Positions 37,030 through 46,226 are shown, counted from the first letter of the stretch. The stretch: 64,000 nucleotides of DNA from Pseudomonas syringae (GCF_000737245.1 NZ_JPQU01000067.1:124001-188000); one strand, 5' to 3'. Made by a program: numbers and translations. Notes: generated by a model not told the origin, from the sequence alone.

Positions 37030-37566
37030 TTAGAAGTCCGCATCCCAATCCACCTTCATCTCGCCGGCTACCAGATCGACTGCCAACACGCATTGCTCTG
37101 TATAGGGCAACAAGCGTTCGCGATCATCCAGGCTGCCTGCGCAGGGCTTGACCACCATTACATCGTTCGAGCCAGTCTCTAGCAGGTGATCGATTTTCCC
37201 GAGCAATTGCCCAAGTTGGTCGATGACCTTCAGACCTTCCAGCTGGTACCAGTAGTACTCGCCGTCGGTCAGATCAGGGAACAGGTTACGCGGCACGCAG
37301 ATTTCAAAACCGGACAGAAGACGAGCCTCTTCACGGTCATCGAGACCTTTGAGCTTTGCGACCAGGAACTTGTTTTGCAAGCGTCCGCTGACCAGCTCTA
37401 CCTGTTTAACGCTGCCCTCGCGCCGAAGCGTCCAGGTTTTGTAATCCAACAGGTTTCCAATCGGATCAGTAAAGGAAAAGACCTTCACTTCGCCGCGAAC
37501 GCCATGAACCGAGTAAATCTTGCCAATGACGATCAAGTCGTCGGCAGTCGTTGGCGCCGCGTTCAT
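37030..37566 (-). CDS. rimM: Ribosome maturation factor RimM
   Basis: 178 aa, 30S maturation factor that binds S19. N-terminal RimM domain (IVIGKIYSVHGVRGEVKVFS) and C-terminal PRC-barrel (ILEV-like segment with LPYTEQCVLAVDLVAGEMKV). Between rpsP (5 bp) and trmD (3 bp), so coupled in the operon. Confidence 0.97.
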   Translation of the reverse strand: MNAAPTTADDLIVIGKIYSVHGVRGEVKVFSFTDPIGNLLDYKTWTLRREGSVKQVELVSGRLQNKFLVAKLKGLDDREEARLLSGFEICVPRNLFPDLTDGEYYWYQLEGLKVIDQLGQLLGKIDHLLETGSNDVMVVKPCAGSLDDRERLLPYTEQCVLAVDLVAGEMKVDWDADF

Positions 37567-37571
37567 ATTGC

Positions 37572-37829
37572 TCAGGCCGCGACCTTGGTCTTGGCGTGTT
37601 CTTTCAACAACTGAGCAACGCGCTCGGAAGTTTGTGCACCTACGCTCAACCAGTAGTTCAGGCGCTCTTCGTTCACGGACAAACGAACTTCCTGACCACG
37701 GGCTACCGGGTTGAAGAAGCCAATTTGCTCTTTGTGTGAACCGTCGCGCGCATTGCGGCTATCGGTAACAGTCAGGTGGTAAAACGGGCGCTTTTTGGAG
37801 CCGCCCAGGGCAAGACGAATGGTTAGCAT
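37572..37829 (-). CDS. rpsP: 30S ribosomal protein S16
   Basis: 85 aa. MLTIRLALGGSKKRPFYHLT is the standard S16 N terminus, so the ATG at 37829 is used rather than the longer open frame; AGGAACG precedes it. First gene of the operon with a sigma70-type promoter at 37902-37929. Confidence 0.98.
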   Translation of the reverse strand: MLTIRLALGGSKKRPFYHLTVTDSRNARDGSHKEQIGFFNPVARGQEVRLSVNEERLNYWLSVGAQTSERVAQLLKEHAKTKVAA

Positions 37830-37901
37830 TGAACATCGTTCCTGTAGTCGGTGCTGCAAATCTAAGATGCACAGCGGGCATAGGTGCCCGAAAGGCCGCA
37901 T

Positions 37902-37929
37902 ATTCTAAGGAATATCCGGACTTTTGCAA
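37902..37929 (-). promoter_or_regulatory. Putative sigma70 promoter of rpsP operon
   Basis: On the minus strand: TTGCAA (37924-37929), 16-bp spacer, TAGAAT (37902-37907), about 70 bp before the rpsP start. Confidence 0.65.
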
Positions 37930-38003
37930 ATGTCTTTTTCCGGCGCCTATCGGCATGCCATCAAGATTTGCCAAGAAACCGCCTGTATCGACGGCTGGTG
38001 TGT

Positions 38004-38071
38004 GCCCGCAAAGCGGGCATTTGCGGGAGGTGAACCTCCCAGTGGTGAGGCGCGCGAATCACTCCGCGCGC
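38004..38071. other. Three consecutive hairpins between ffh and rpsP
   Basis: GCCCGC/GCGGGC (38004-38009/38013-38018), GGGAGGT/ACCTCCC (38025-38031/38034-38040) and GCGCGCG/CGCGCGC (38050-38056/38065-38071). None has a clear T tract. They follow the ffh stop on the minus strand and could act together in termination or mRNA 3'-end protection. Confidence 0.7.
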
Positions 38072-38077
38072 GATACA

Positions 38078-39454
38078 TCACATCTTTGGCATGCCACCGC
38101 CGGGCAACATTCCGCCCATGCCGCGCATCATTTTCTGCATTCCGCCTTTCGCGGAGAATTTTTTCATCATCTTCTGCATCTGTTTATGTTGCTTGATCAG
38201 ACGCCCGATATCCTGAACCTGAGTCCCGGAGCCCATCGCAATGCGACGCTTGCGCGAACCGCTGATCAGCTCAGGGTCGCGGCGCTCGGCCGGGGTCATG
38301 GAGTTGATGATGGCCTCCATCTGCTTGAACTGCTTCTCTGCAGCGCCCTGGGCATTGCCCATTTGCGAGAGATTGACGCCGCCGATGCTTGGCAGTTTAT
38401 CCATGAGCCCGCCAAGGCCGCCCATATTCTTCATTTGTTGCAGCTGATCGCGGAAGTCTTCGAGATCGAAGCCTTTGCCCTTCTTCAGCTTCTTGGCCAG
38501 CTTGTCGGCCTTGTCCTTGTCGAGGGTCTGTTCGGCCTGCTCGATCAGGCTGAGCACGTCGCCCATACCCAGGATGCGTGAAGCGATACGGTCCGGGTGA
38601 AACGGTTCGAGCGCGTCGCTCTTCTCGCCCATACCAATGAACTTGATCGGCTTGCCGGTAATTGCACGCACGGACAACGCCGCACCGCCACGGGCATCGC
38701 CGTCGACCTTGGTCAGGATCACACCGGTCAGCGGCAGAGCATCGCCGAATGCCTTGGCGGTGTTCGCCGCGTCCTGACCGGTCATGGCATCAACCACGAA
38801 CAGGGTTTCAGCAGGCTTGACCGCCGCATGCAGGCCCTGGATCTCGCCCATCATCTCGACATCGATGTGCAGACGGCCAGCGGTATCGACGATAACCACG
38901 TCGATGAATTTCAGCTTCGCTTCCTTGATAGCCGCCTGAGCGATCTCGATCGGCTTCTGGCTGATATCGGACGGGAAGAAAGTGACGCCGATGTCGTTGG
39001 CCAGGGTCTCCAGCTGCTTAATGGCCGCAGGACGGTACACGTCCACCGAGACCACCATGACGGTTTTCTTTTTGCGCTCCTTGAGGAACTTGGCCAGCTT
39101 GCCCGCGGTGGTGGTTTTACCCGCACCCTGCAAACCCGCCATCAGGATGACTGCCGGAGGCGTGACGGCGAGGCTCAGCTCTTCGTTGGCCGCCCCCATC
39201 ATGTCTTCCAGTTCGGCCTGGACGATTTTCACGAACGCCTGGCCCGGCGTCAGGCTGCGGGACACTTCAGTGCCGACAGCGCGTTCCTTGACCTTGTTGA
39301 CGAAGTCTTTGACCACCGGCAAGGCAACGTCGGCTTCGAGCAAAGCCATACGCACTTCGCGCAAGGTGTCTTTAATGTTGTCTTCAGTCAGCTTCGCCTT
39401 GCCGGTGACGTGGCGAAGGGTCTGGGAGAGACGGTCTGTCAGGTTTTCAAACAT
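38078..39454 (-). CDS. ffh: Signal recognition particle protein Ffh
   Basis: 458 aa. N domain, GTPase G domain (GLQGAGKTTTAGKLAKFL; VDTAGRLHIDVEMM; ILTKVDGDARGGAALS) and the methionine-rich M domain ending GMGGMLPGGGMPKM that binds signal peptides and 4.5S RNA. Co-translational targeting of membrane proteins. A TATAAT-like -10 (39552-39557, minus strand) lies about 100 bp upstream. Confidence 0.98.
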   Translation of the reverse strand: MFENLTDRLSQTLRHVTGKAKLTEDNIKDTLREVRMALLEADVALPVVKDFVNKVKERAVGTEVSRSLTPGQAFVKIVQAELEDMMGAANEELSLAVTPPAVILMAGLQGAGKTTTAGKLAKFLKERKKKTVMVVSVDVYRPAAIKQLETLANDIGVTFFPSDISQKPIEIAQAAIKEAKLKFIDVVIVDTAGRLHIDVEMMGEIQGLHAAVKPAETLFVVDAMTGQDAANTAKAFGDALPLTGVILTKVDGDARGGAALSVRAITGKPIKFIGMGEKSDALEPFHPDRIASRILGMGDVLSLIEQAEQTLDKDKADKLAKKLKKGKGFDLEDFRDQLQQMKNMGGLGGLMDKLPSIGGVNLSQMGNAQGAAEKQFKQMEAIINSMTPAERRDPELISGSRKRRIAMGSGTQVQDIGRLIKQHKQMQKMMKKFSAKGGMQKMMRGMGGMLPGGGMPKM

Positions 39455-39664
39455 GCGCGATCCTTTCAGGCTCTTGTCGAACCCCGGTTGGTGCGGCCCG
39501 GCCCGTAGTAAATATGGCGCTCGGCGAGCCTGCGGCTTGAGCAGGTCGCGGATTATAGCGAAGACTCCGCTGCACGGACACTACGGAGTCTGCTTCTGTG
39601 GTCTTTCGTGAAATGTCGGTTCTATGCCAAACTCAGCGCCTTTGCGGCCCGTCCATCAGGATTT

Positions 39665-40477
39665 ATGTTCCCTTTGCCACCCAGCCTGCTCCCCAGCCTC
39701 GCCGCCGCCTGTCTTTACGCCGCTGCGACAACCTATCAAGGCATCCGCCTCAGTCAGGCGACACGAGCCGACAAACGGCTGCTTTGCCTGCTCGGCACGC
39801 TGGCAGTTATTGCCCATGCGTTCGGACTCTTTTCGCAACTGATCCGGCCGATCGGGCTTGGCCTGGACTTCTTCAGTGCCGCCAGCCTGATCGCATTGGC
39901 TGTCATCGCCCTGACGCTGCTGGCCACTGCGCGCATCCCGGTGGAAAATCTTCTGGTGCTGCTGTTCCCGCTGGGCTTGATCACAGTACTGCTCGCGCAG
40001 TTCGCTCCGGTCGGCACCGTGCAGCCCATCGTTGAAGAACCCGGCATCCTCAGCCATATCCTGCTGTCGATCCTGGCGTACGGCATGTTCACCATCGCGG
40101 TGTTCCAGGCGCTATTGCTGCTTGTTCAGGATTACCAGCTCAAGCACAAGCACCCGTCCGGGCTGATCAAGAACTTCCCCCCCCTGCAAACCATGGAAAG
40201 CCTGCTGTTCGGTTTTCTCTGGGCAGGCTGGTCGCTGCTTTCGCTGTCGCTGATTTCCGGCTGGCTGTTCGTCGAAAACCTGTTCGCCCAGCATCTGGTG
40301 CACAAAACCCTGCTGGCCTGTCTGGCGTGGGTGGTGTTCAGCGTGCTCTTGTGGGGTCGCAACCGGCTCGGCTGGCGCGGACACAAGGCTATCCGCTGGA
40401 CTCTGGGCGGTTTTTGCCTGCTGATGCTGGCCTATTTCGGCAGCAAGCTGGTACGCGAATTCATTCTGCACATCTGA
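39665..40477 (+). CDS. CcsA/HemX-like cytochrome c assembly membrane protein
   Basis: 270 aa with about eight hydrophobic helices. Resembles the CcsA/YpjD group, known for a haem-handling region; candidate His residues are seen in LAVIAHAFGLF, EPGILSHILLSILAYGMF and LFAQHLVHKTLLACLAW. ATG at 39665 (MFPLPPSLLPSL) fits the first helix. Divergent from ffh and 13 bp ahead of the CorC-like gene. Its role in Pseudomonas, which uses the Ccm system for cytochrome c, is unclear. Confidence 0.85.
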   Translation: MFPLPPSLLPSLAAACLYAAATTYQGIRLSQATRADKRLLCLLGTLAVIAHAFGLFSQLIRPIGLGLDFFSAASLIALAVIALTLLATARIPVENLLVLLFPLGLITVLLAQFAPVGTVQPIVEEPGILSHILLSILAYGMFTIAVFQALLLLVQDYQLKHKHPSGLIKNFPPLQTMESLLFGFLWAGWSLLSLSLISGWLFVENLFAQHLVHKTLLACLAWVVFSVLLWGRNRLGWRGHKAIRWTLGGFCLLMLAYFGSKLVREFILHI

Positions 40478-40490
40478 CGGTCCGCTGATT

Positions 40491-41747
40491 ATGGATAATT
40501 TGCCTATCGGCCCCATGCTGGGTGTCGTGGCCCTGCTGATCCTCTGGTCTGCGTTGTTTACAGCCATCGAAGCTGCTCATCAGCAGCTCAGGGTGCTGCG
40601 CAGAGCTGACCGACGTATCAGCGCCGCACTGCCAAGGCTTGAATTCAAGCTGGCCAGCCTGATCTTCAGCAACACCCTGGTCAAAGTGCTGATCACTGTC
40701 ATCGCCACCCTGCTGGCGGTCAATTACTGGTTCTACAACGGTCCGACGCTGGCCTGGATCCTGGTAACCAGCGTGACGCTGATCTTCGCCGAGCTCATCC
40801 CGCGCAGACTCGCAGCGCGCCATCCGGCGGCCATTGTGCACATGGCGAACGGCCTGTTGCGTTTACCGATGAAGATGGTTTGGCCGCTAGCCTGGGTATT
40901 CAGCGTCATTGCCAGCAATCTGCTGCGTCCATTTGCGAGAAATCACAAGCTCGCCGCAGAACAGGATGCTGACCAGGAGTTGCCGGCCGATGTACATGAT
41001 GTGCATCACGATGGCGTCAACGAGCATCATCCCGGCCGCTCGCCCGTGTTGTCAGGCATTCATGCGCTGGACAGCATCACCGTCAATGACATCCTGGTGC
41101 CACGCAGCGAAGTGGATGGCGTCAACCTGGATGACTCCATTGAACAGATCATCGAGCGCCTGATCATTTCCCGACACACCCGTCTGCCGGTCTACCACAA
41201 CGATATCAACCAGGTTCAAGGCGTCCTTAATACCCGGCAGATCAGCCACTTGCTACCCCAGGCGCAGTTGACCAAGGAAGCGTTGCTGGCCGCCTGCTAC
41301 GAGCCCTACTTCGTGCCGGAAAGCACGCCACTCCAATTGCAGTTGCTGAATTTCCATAAGCAACAGCGCCGTTTGGGCGTGGTGGTGGATGAGTATGGCG
41401 AGGTGTTGGGCATCGTCAGCCTGGAAGACATTCTCGAAGAAATTGTCGGCGAATTCGAAAACGAGCAGACCCTGGACAACCCGCACATCCACCCGCAGGC
41501 CGATGGGCGTCTGGTGGTGGATGGTGCAGCTTCAATCCGCGATCTGAACAAGAGTCTGGGCTGGCACCTGCCGTCCGATGGGCCGAAAACCCTGAATGGG
41601 CTGGTGACCGAAGCGCTGGAAACCATTCCCGAAAGCGCTGTATGCCTGAAGATCGGGCCGTATCGCCTGGAAATCCTGCAGACCGAGGACAATCGTGTCA
41701 CGCGCGTGCTGATGTGGCAGAACACCTCGAGCCGCGCCGTCAACTAG
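40491..41747 (+). CDS. CNNM/CorC-family transporter with CBS pair
   Basis: 418 aa. N-terminal DUF21/CNNM membrane domain (about 1-150, four hydrophobic stretches, with SVTLIFAELIPRRLAARHP), then two CBS domains (about 190-320; GIHALDSITVNDILVPRSEV, RLGVVVDEYGEVLGIVSLED), then a CorC/HlyC C-terminal domain (about 335-415). Members are linked to Mg2+/Co2+ efflux or homeostasis. A His/Asp-rich patch (DVHDVHHDGVNEHH) between membrane and CBS parts may bind metal; this is inference. Likely cotranscribed with the CcsA-like gene. Confidence 0.9.
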   Translation: MDNLPIGPMLGVVALLILWSALFTAIEAAHQQLRVLRRADRRISAALPRLEFKLASLIFSNTLVKVLITVIATLLAVNYWFYNGPTLAWILVTSVTLIFAELIPRRLAARHPAAIVHMANGLLRLPMKMVWPLAWVFSVIASNLLRPFARNHKLAAEQDADQELPADVHDVHHDGVNEHHPGRSPVLSGIHALDSITVNDILVPRSEVDGVNLDDSIEQIIERLIISRHTRLPVYHNDINQVQGVLNTRQISHLLPQAQLTKEALLAACYEPYFVPESTPLQLQLLNFHKQQRRLGVVVDEYGEVLGIVSLEDILEEIVGEFENEQTLDNPHIHPQADGRLVVDGAASIRDLNKSLGWHLPSDGPKTLNGLVTEALETIPESAVCLKIGPYRLEILQTEDNRVTRVLMWQNTSSRAVN

Positions 41748-41757
41748 ATCGTCATCA

Positions 41758-41799
41758 CAGACCGTTTGAAAACCAGCACGGTGGGATTCAAACGGTCTG
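41758..41799 (+). terminator. Hairpin after the CorC-like gene
   Basis: CAGACCGTTTGAA (41758-41770) and TTCAAACGGTCTG (41787-41799), a perfect 13-bp stem 10 bp after the stop. No T tract follows, so factor-independent termination is uncertain. Confidence 0.6.
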
Positions 41800-41808
41800 A
41801 TCAGACGC

Positions 41809-41838
41809 TTGTTATGCACCCGGGACCCTTCCTATAAT
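41809..41838 (+). promoter_or_regulatory. Putative sigma70 promoter of the MHS transporter
   Basis: TTGTTA (41809-41814), 18-bp spacer, TATAAT (41833-41838). It would give a leader of about 235 nt before the ATG at 42080. The leader contains a stable hairpin CTTGGTCA/TGACCAAG (41929-41936/41954-41961). Confidence 0.6.
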
Positions 41839-42079
41839 CGAGCCGCTTACCCAGCTCGCCGATCCCGGTGCCACCCGCGCCGCATGTGATTCGGCCAGTC
41901 ACTCAGCCTGAAATGTACCGCGTTTCTTCTTGGTCACCGCCCTACCCCTGGCGTGACCAAGCCCCCTGCCCACATCCGGGCTAACCTGATCAGCGCTGTA
42001 CCCCAACAATAATTAATGTTGCCGCCGGTGTTTGTCCTGAAGACGCATCGACAGGCGAGAGACTGTCAGGAATACCCAT

Positions 42080-43402
42080 ATGACGACGACTTCTGCCGTT
42101 CATGAGAATGAACTTGCTCAGGCCAGACCGGCCAATTCCGCGACCCGCGTTGCTACCGCCAGCTTCATCGGCACCGCCATCGAGTTCTACGATTTTTATG
42201 TCTATGCCACCGCTGCCGCTCTGGTGATCGGCCCGGTATTTTTCCCACAGACCTCCGGCACGGCACAGATGCTGTCGGCGTTTCTGACGTTCGGCATTGC
42301 CTTCCTTGCCCGGCCACTAGGCTCGGCACTGTTTGGTCATTTCGGCGATCGTATCGGGCGTAAATCTACGCTGGTGGCGTCCTTGCTGCTGATGGGCGTG
42401 TGCACCACGCTGATTGGCGTCCTGCCGGGCTACGCAACCATCGGTGCCTGGGCGCCCATACTGCTTTGCGTGCTGCGGTTTGGCCAAGGCCTGGGGCTGG
42501 GCGGCGAATGGGGCGGCGCGGCTTTACTCGCCACGGAAAACGCCCCGAAAGGCAAGCGAGCCTGGTTCGGCATGTTTCCACAACTCGGCCCCTCCATCGG
42601 CTTCCTGGCCGCCAATGGTCTGTTCCTGACCCTGGCCATGACTCTGAACGACGAGCAGTTCCGTTCATGGGGCTGGCGCATTCCGTTTCTGCTCAGCGCG
42701 GTCTTGGTGATGGTCGGCCTGTACGTGCGCCTGAAACTTGAAGAAACCCCGATCTTCGCCAATGCCATCGCCCGCCACGAACGGGTAAAAATGCCACTGG
42801 TGGAGCTGTTCAGCCAGTACTGGGCCCCGATGCTGCTGGGTGCCGCGTCGATGGTGGTCTGCTACGCGCTGTTTTATATCTCGACGGTGTTTTCCCTGAG
42901 CTATGGAGTTTCGACCCTCGGCTACAGTCGCGAGACATTCCTTGCCTTGCTGTGCTTCGCTGTGCTGTTCATGGCTGCAGCAACGCCACTTGCCGCCTGG
43001 GCCAGCGACCGATTCGGTCGGCGCCCGGTGCTGATTGTGGGCGGCGTGCTGGCGATTCTTTCCGGATTCACCATGGAACCCTTGCTGACCCACGGTACGA
43101 CCTGGGCCGTAGCGCTGTTTCTGTGTATCGAGCTGTTCCTGATGGGCGTGACCTTCGCGCCGATGGGCGCCATGCTGCCAGAGCTGTTCCCCACCCGGGT
43201 TCGCTATACCGGAGCGTCAGCGGCATACAATCTGGGAGGCATCGTCGGAGCTTCGGTTGCACCCTTCTTCGCTCAGAAGCTGGTAGCGATGGGCGGCTTG
43301 AGCTGGGTTGGAGGGTATGTATCGGCAGCTGCGCTGATTAGCGTGATTGCTGTGCTGTGCCTGAAGGAGACACGCGACGCGGATCTGGACAAAATCACAT
43401 AA
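42080..43402 (+). CDS. MFS transporter, metabolite:H+ symporter (MHS) family
   Basis: 440 aa with 12 predicted helices. MHS-type features: N-terminal TASFIGTAIEFYDFYVYATA, motif A FGHFGDRIGRKSTL, RFGQGLGLGGEWGGAALLAT, and the second-half motif ASDRFGRRPVL. Related to ShiA and YhjE-type transporters; the solute (an organic acid or betaine-like compound) cannot be told from sequence. AGGA lies 8 nt before the ATG. Stands alone with its own promoter. Confidence 0.92.
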   Translation: MTTTSAVHENELAQARPANSATRVATASFIGTAIEFYDFYVYATAAALVIGPVFFPQTSGTAQMLSAFLTFGIAFLARPLGSALFGHFGDRIGRKSTLVASLLLMGVCTTLIGVLPGYATIGAWAPILLCVLRFGQGLGLGGEWGGAALLATENAPKGKRAWFGMFPQLGPSIGFLAANGLFLTLAMTLNDEQFRSWGWRIPFLLSAVLVMVGLYVRLKLEETPIFANAIARHERVKMPLVELFSQYWAPMLLGAASMVVCYALFYISTVFSLSYGVSTLGYSRETFLALLCFAVLFMAAATPLAAWASDRFGRRPVLIVGGVLAILSGFTMEPLLTHGTTWAVALFLCIELFLMGVTFAPMGAMLPELFPTRVRYTGASAAYNLGGIVGASVAPFFAQKLVAMGGLSWVGGYVSAAALISVIAVLCLKETRDADLDKIT

Positions 43403-43411
43403 ACCTAGCGC

Positions 43412-43457
43412 GTGTCACTTTGTTGACACCCGACCAGTATTTAACACCACTGGTCGG
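43412..43457. terminator. Two adjacent hairpins after the MHS transporter
   Basis: GTGTCA/TGACAC (43412-43429 region) followed at once by CCGACCAGT/ACTGGTCGG (43430-43438/43449-43457). No long T tract. Position fits the transporter's 3' end. Confidence 0.5.
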
Positions 43458-43653
43458 CCAACCTACTAATAAAGCTACCATTGGTCATCGCCAATCACGG
43501 AGATGACTATCCTCAAATCGTCGGGGAATTTCTGAAATACCGAGCAACGATCAATTGCCTTGGTGCCTGACTGTCTTCATGACAATGAAAGCCTTGTAGC
43601 AGTCCACACCATGAGCAAACCGGTCTGATCATCAACGGTCTTTCAGGAAGCAC

Positions 43654-44373
43654 ATGGACAGCACACTCGGCGTCATGCAGCCTTACTTTTTCCCCTACCT
43701 TGGGTACTTTCAACTGATCGCTTCAGTAAAACGCGGAGTGATCTTTGACACCGCGCAGTACTGCCGCAAGAGTTGGATGAACCGCAACCGGATACTCGAT
43801 GGCAAAGGCGGCTGGCAGTACATCAGTGTCCCGGTAAGTGCCAGCCTTGGGACCTCTATCCAGTCCACAACTGTGATTGACCCCCCTGCAGCGCTGCAAC
43901 GAATCCTGGGCCAGCTAGAGCACTATCGCGGCAAGGCGCCGTTCTACAAACCCGTGCGAGAATTGGCCAGAACCGCGTTCGCGTCATTTACGGAGGGCGG
44001 GCTTGGCGGGTTGAACACCCAAACTATCAGAGCCACTTGCGATTACATGGGCCTGAATTTCAGCTGGGCGCCATATTCAGAAATGGAACTCCAGCTACCA
44101 CCCATTCAGCACCCCGGCCAGTGGGCACTGGAGATCAGTAGCAAACTGGGGGCGAGTAGTTACATCAATGCTTCCGGTGGGCGGGATATCTTCGTTGCCA
44201 GCGAGTGGCAGCAACGAGGGATAGAACTGCGTTTTATGGATCTGTCGACTTACGCCTATGACACCTTGCCTTACGCTTTCATCGCAAACCTGTCGATCCT
44301 CGACGTACTGATGTGGAACCCGCCGGGCGACGTGATCACTTACATTCGTGAAAACACCCGAACAGCCCGCTGA
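43654..44373 (+). CDS. WbqC-family protein
   Basis: 239 aa. The N terminus MDSTLGVMQPYFFPYLGYFQ is the WbqC signature, followed by DTAQYCRKSWMNRNRILDGK and SGGRDIFVASEWQQRGIELR. WbqC-like proteins are found in LPS O-antigen and other glycan clusters and are predicted to act on activated sugars or acyl groups; the reaction is not settled. Here no glycan genes are near, so it is an orphan. AGGAAG precedes the ATG. The gene and its 250-bp upstream region look less GC-rich than neighbours, which suggests acquisition. Confidence 0.88.
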   Translation: MDSTLGVMQPYFFPYLGYFQLIASVKRGVIFDTAQYCRKSWMNRNRILDGKGGWQYISVPVSASLGTSIQSTTVIDPPAALQRILGQLEHYRGKAPFYKPVRELARTAFASFTEGGLGGLNTQTIRATCDYMGLNFSWAPYSEMELQLPPIQHPGQWALEISSKLGASSYINASGGRDIFVASEWQQRGIELRFMDLSTYAYDTLPYAFIANLSILDVLMWNPPGDVITYIRENTRTAR

Positions 44374-44382
44374 ACTACCCAA

Positions 44383-44408
44383 CCACGGTTACCGAAGGGC
44401 AACCGTGG
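44383..44408. terminator. Hairpin between convergent WbqC gene and purT
   Basis: CCACGGTT (44383-44390) pairs with AACCGTGG (44401-44408). It lies between two convergent genes and could serve both; T tracts are poor. Confidence 0.55.
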
Positions 44409-44426
44409 CGAGAGTATGGGGCGTGC

Positions 44427-45608
44427 TTACAGCTGAACTTTTACCGCACGTGAAGCGCGGGTCGCCTTGGCACGTGCAGCTTCGATCGATTCGTCACGCG
44501 CCAGGGCAACACCCATGCGGCGCTGGCCGTTGACTTCAGGCTTGCCGAACAGGCGCAGCGCGGTATCAGGCTCGCTCAGGGCCTGACCCAAATTGGCAAA
44601 GGTGGTCTGGGTAGACTGGCCTTCTACCAGAATGACTGCCGATGCCGAGGGCCCGAACTGGCGGATCAACGGAATTGGCAGCCCCAGAATCGCTCGGGCA
44701 TGCAGTGCAAACTGCGAAAGGTCTTGAGAAATCAGGGTCACCAGGCCGGTGTCGTGCGGGCGCGGCGAGACTTCGCTGAACCAGACTTGATCGCCCTTGA
44801 TGAACAACTCGACACCAAACAGACCACGACCACCCAACGCCTCAGTCACCGCCTTGGCCACGCGCTCTGATTCAGCCAGGGCAATCGGGCTCATGGCTTG
44901 CGGCTGCCAGGATTCCTGATAGTCGCCCTTCTCCTGACGGTGGCCCACAGGGGCGCAGAACGTCGTGCCGCCCTCATGACGCACGGTCAGCAAGGTAATT
45001 TCGTATTCGAAGTCTATGAAACCTTCGATGATGACTCGACCTTTACCTGCGCGGCCGCCTTCCTGGGCGTAATCCCAGGCCGTTTTCACGTCGTCAGCGG
45101 TGCGCAGCAGGCTCTGGCCTTTGCCCGAAGAACTCATCACCGGCTTGACCACGCAAGGGAAGCCCAGGTCTTCCACGGCCTTGCTGTAGTCTTCGAAGGT
45201 ATCGGCGAAATGGTAAGGCGAGGTCGGCAGGTCCAGCTCTTCAGCGGCCAGACGGCGTATACCTTCGCGGTTCATGGTCAGCTGTGTCGCGCGGGCGGTC
45301 GGGATCACTGTGAAGCCTTCGGCCTCCAGCTCAACCAGAGTGGCGGTGGCGATAGCCTCGATTTCCGGCACGATGTAGTGCGGCTTCTCTGCTTCGATGA
45401 CGGCCCGCAGTGCGGCACCGTCAAGCATGTTGATTACATGGCTGCGGTGGGCGACCTGCATTGCTGGCGCATTGGCATAACGATCAACAGCGATCACTTC
45501 AACGCCCAGGCGCTGCAGTTCGATCACGACTTCCTTGCCCAGCTCGCCGCAACCGCAGAGCAATACTCGGGTCGCGATAGGCGACAGTGGAGTTCCGATT
45601 TGAGTCAT
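44427..45608 (-). CDS. purT: Formate-dependent phosphoribosylglycinamide formyltransferase
   Basis: 393 aa, the standard PurT length. ATP-grasp enzyme that formylates GAR with formate and ATP in purine synthesis. Landmarks: RVLLCGCGELGKEVVIELQR, PCVVKPVMSSSGKGQSLL, EGFIDFEYEITLLTVRHEGG, GLFGVELFIKGDQVWFSEVS. ATG 45608 gives the usual start MTQIGTPLSP. Confidence 0.98.
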   Translation of the reverse strand: MTQIGTPLSPIATRVLLCGCGELGKEVVIELQRLGVEVIAVDRYANAPAMQVAHRSHVINMLDGAALRAVIEAEKPHYIVPEIEAIATATLVELEAEGFTVIPTARATQLTMNREGIRRLAAEELDLPTSPYHFADTFEDYSKAVEDLGFPCVVKPVMSSSGKGQSLLRTADDVKTAWDYAQEGGRAGKGRVIIEGFIDFEYEITLLTVRHEGGTTFCAPVGHRQEKGDYQESWQPQAMSPIALAESERVAKAVTEALGGRGLFGVELFIKGDQVWFSEVSPRPHDTGLVTLISQDLSQFALHARAILGLPIPLIRQFGPSASAVILVEGQSTQTTFANLGQALSEPDTALRLFGKPEVNGQRRMGVALARDESIEAARAKATRASRAVKVQL

Positions 45609-45707
45609 GTCAGGTCCTCGTGGAGCAGATATCGAGGGCAGCCCGCCAGTGTGCGAGCGACCGCTGTGGGGAAAGGCGCGCAATTTACCACGAAGCCCGA
45701 CAAATTC

Positions 45708-46175
45708 TCAGCCTGCGCAAGCGTTCTTGCGTGCTCGCCAGACCATGATCAGCCAGACGGCGGTCACACCGGCAAACTTGGAGAGTAACGCGGTCAGGAT
45801 CACGGGCGTGGTCAGCGCGTCGATCAGCCCGAAAAAGATGAACGTATCGACCGGAATACTCAACGCCGAGCTGAGCCACAGCCGGTCGTGCAACGGGCGC
45901 TTGGTGATGGTGAAGACCAGCCAGTCGATACACTCCGAGACAGCGAAAGCGGTGGCACTGGCCAGGGCGATGGTCGGATCGGAGGTCACATAAGACAACA
46001 CCAGTGCCGCCAGCATGGCGATGATAGCGCCGTGACCGAAACGGGTTTGCACCATGTCGCGCAATACAAACACCAAGCCTCCCCACGCCGACCAGATGAC
46101 ATCCAGATGAGGGGCGGTGGAAAACGCAAAATTGATCAGCACAACGCTGCTGATATAAGCGATCAGGAAGAGCAT
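45708..46175 (-). CDS. VUT-family (queuosine precursor transporter-like) membrane protein
   Basis: 155 aa, about five membrane helices. Matches the DUF165/VUT pattern: VFVLRDMVQTRFGHGAI, ALASATAFAVSECIDWLVFT, LWLSSALSIPVDTFIFFGLI. Family members import preQ0/preQ1; this copy is shorter than E. coli YhhQ, so substrate is only suggested. 99 bp upstream of purT, same strand. Confidence 0.82.
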   Translation of the reverse strand: MLFLIAYISSVVLINFAFSTAPHLDVIWSAWGGLVFVLRDMVQTRFGHGAIIAMLAALVLSYVTSDPTIALASATAFAVSECIDWLVFTITKRPLHDRLWLSSALSIPVDTFIFFGLIDALTTPVILTALLSKFAGVTAVWLIMVWRARKNACAG

Positions 46176-46226
46176 GGGCGAGGCTTATGTGGCGGGAAAG
46201 GTTAGCAATGGTATCAGCAGGTGCAA

